The translations under genes and the position numbers were made by a program. A DNA stretch of 6,392 nt, from contig DMYQ01000261.1 in assembly GCA_003482555.1 (NCBI GenBank), positions 12,573 through 18,964 on the forward strand, read 5' to 3'. The notes beneath the pieces are model-generated. The model saw only the letters and a program-made list of their open reading frames with translations, was not told where the DNA came from and ran no database searches. The stretch is from Janthinobacterium sp. (GTDB lineage: Bacteria; Pseudomonadota; Gammaproteobacteria; Burkholderiales; Burkholderiaceae_D). This document shows, one piece after another, positions 5,610-6,392 of the stretch (position 1 is the stretch's first letter; each line of letters begins with the position of its first letter).

Positions 5610-5946
5610 AAAGTGCTTCGTTGCCGGTCTCACCGGTACGGATACGGATGACTTGTTCCAGGTTCGTGACAAAAATCTTGCCATCGCCGATCTTGCCGGT
5701 GCGGGCAGCCTTTTCGATGGCTTCGATCGCCTGGTCGACGATGGCGTCGTCGACGGCCGCTTCGATCTTGGTTTTCGGCAAGAAATCGACGACATATTCG
5801 GCGCCCCGATACAGCTCGGTATGCCCTTTTTGGCGGCCAAAGCCTTTGACTTCCGTGACCGTGATACCTTGCACGTTGATGGCCGACAAGGCTTCACGCA
5901 CCTCGTCGAGCTTGAACGGTTTGATGATGGCGGTGATCATTTTCAT
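5608..5946 (-). CDS. glnK: PII-family nitrogen regulatory protein GlnK
   Basis: Small cytoplasmic trimeric signal protein that senses 2-oxoglutarate and ATP/ADP, is uridylylated by GlnD, and in the unmodified form binds AmtB and blocks ammonium uptake. The length is exactly the typical 112 residues. The T-loop GFGRQKGHTELYRGAEYVVD (35-54) has the uridylylation residue Tyr51 and the preceding Arg47 that plugs the AmtB pore. The B-loop TGKIGDGK (83-90) and C-loop residues Arg101 and Arg103 (IRIRTGE) form the nucleotide site. The start at 5946 (MKMITAIIKPFKL) has GAGG six bases upstream. It is named glnK rather than glnB because amtB follows directly. It lies 11 bp from the porin stop, so it is probably co-transcribed with the porin. 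All key residues are intact. Confidence 0.96.
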   Translation of the reverse strand: MKMITAIIKPFKLDEVREALSAINVQGITVTEVKGFGRQKGHTELYRGAEYVVDFLPKTKIEAAVDDAIVDQAIEAIEKAARTGKIGDGKIFVTNLEQVIRIRTGETGNEAL

Positions 5947-5957
5947 GCTGGCCTCGC

Positions 5958-6392
5958 TTAAAAAGTTTTCGCTACGATCAGGGTGACGCCGGTTTTCGCC
6001 AGGCTCTTGCCACTCGGGCTGACATACACGTCGGTATCTGCCTTGATGGCGGCCAGCGCGACCGTCATGAAGCCAAAGTCCTTGGTGACGCCGATTTTAT
6101 AGTCGCTGTAGCTGAAATCGCTATTGTTTTTGACATTTTGGTGGCCGGCGTGCAAGTTCAGGGTATAGCTGGGCGCGACTTCGTAGTTGAAGCCGACATC
6201 GATGTAGCCGCTGTTTTTGCTGTCCGCGGTGCCGAACAGGTTGGTCGTCGACTGCGAATATTTCACGTAGGCGGGACCGTAGCCGATCTGGCCATACAGT
6301 TCGAAGGTATTCGCATTCGTGGACAAGCCATTGGACGGGTAGAAATAATACAGGCCGCCCACGTCGTAGCTGACATCCTTGACGATTTCGCC
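5958..6392 (-). CDS. TorF-family putative porin (C-terminal part; cut by the window edge)
   Basis: The last 144 residues of a probable outer-membrane beta-barrel protein; the N-terminus and signal peptide lie beyond the right edge. The sequence alternates aromatic/hydrophobic and polar residues with Gly/Asn/Ser-rich turns, as in beta strands: DVGGLYYFYP, FELYGQIGYGPAYVKYSQST, GYIDVGFNYEVAPSYTLNLH, SYSDYKIGVTKDFGFMTVAL. It ends in a terminal Phe (TLIVAKTF), the usual recognition signal for outer-membrane insertion. No Met is needed within the window, since the frame is open to the edge. The fold and position before glnK-amtB match the TorF/Gcw_chp-type proteins found in this place in betaproteobacteria, as in the orf1-glnK-amtB operon of Herbaspirillum seropedicae. 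A role in passing ammonium or other nitrogen sources across the outer membrane is plausible but inferred. Confidence 0.82.
   Translation of the reverse strand, partial: GEIVKDVSYDVGGLYYFYPSNGLSTNANTFELYGQIGYGPAYVKYSQSTTNLFGTADSKNSGYIDVGFNYEVAPSYTLNLHAGHQNVKNNSDFSYSDYKIGVTKDFGFMTVALAAIKADTDVYVSPSGKSLAKTGVTLIVAKTF

Noticed and set aside
4046..5611. A 521-codon open frame on the plus strand opposite amtB
   Set aside because: It is exactly antisense to a clear amtB, is rich in Gly, His, Asp and Arg as expected from a complementary frame of GC-rich coding DNA, and shows no recognisable domain.
1..6392. Mobile element, phage, defence system or CRISPR array
   Set aside because: All space is taken up by conserved housekeeping genes with small gaps. 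No transposase, integrase, terminal repeats, spacer-repeat pattern or composition break was seen.

Overview
The window reads as ordinary chromosomal DNA of a GC-rich betaproteobacterium, most likely Oxalobacteraceae (the Janthinobacterium/Massilia/Duganella/Herbaspirillum group). This is inferred from protein resemblance: a proteobacterial (Acidithiobacillus-type) GshA next to an E. coli-type GshB, a mannose-family EIIA-HPr-EI cluster, and a porin-glnK-amtB order as described for Herbaspirillum. No database search was run. All eight genes lie on the minus strand, so transcription runs from the right edge (6392) to the left (1).

Right block (6392 to about 3982), nitrogen: the C-terminal part of an outer-membrane TorF-type putative porin, then 11 bp later the PII signal protein GlnK, then the ammonium channel AmtB, whose ribosome binding site overlaps the glnK stop codon. 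The block ends with a perfect 9-bp hairpin and a strong intrinsic terminator. Its promoter should lie upstream of the porin, outside the window.

Middle block (3863 to 1500), glutathione: gshA (glutamate-cysteine ligase) and gshB (glutathione synthetase) encode both steps of glutathione synthesis. The gap upstream of gshA holds a very good ribosome binding site but no convincing promoter motif.

Left block (1450 to 1), regulatory PTS: a single-domain mannose-family EIIA, HPr with both His15 and Ser46, and the N-terminal 40% or so of enzyme I. No sugar-specific IIB, IIC or IID gene is in the window, so a signalling rather than a sugar-transport role is likely. HPr and enzyme I are translationally coupled through a TAATG overlap. 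Two small hairpins sit between the EIIA and HPr genes.

Functionally, the window groups nitrogen sensing (GlnK/AmtB), redox buffering (glutathione) and phosphoenolpyruvate-dependent signalling (PTS). The amtB terminator separates the nitrogen operon from the rest. The gsh and pts genes have no clear terminator between them and may be one transcript. The longest gap without a gene is 176 bp. I see no tRNA, rRNA, CRISPR array, insertion sequence, phage gene or other sign of horizontal transfer, and no convincing undescribed system. The points most worth checking are the long Ala/Pro tract in AmtB, the REP-like hairpin after amtB, the gsh-pts linkage, and the hairpins before ptsH and gshB.
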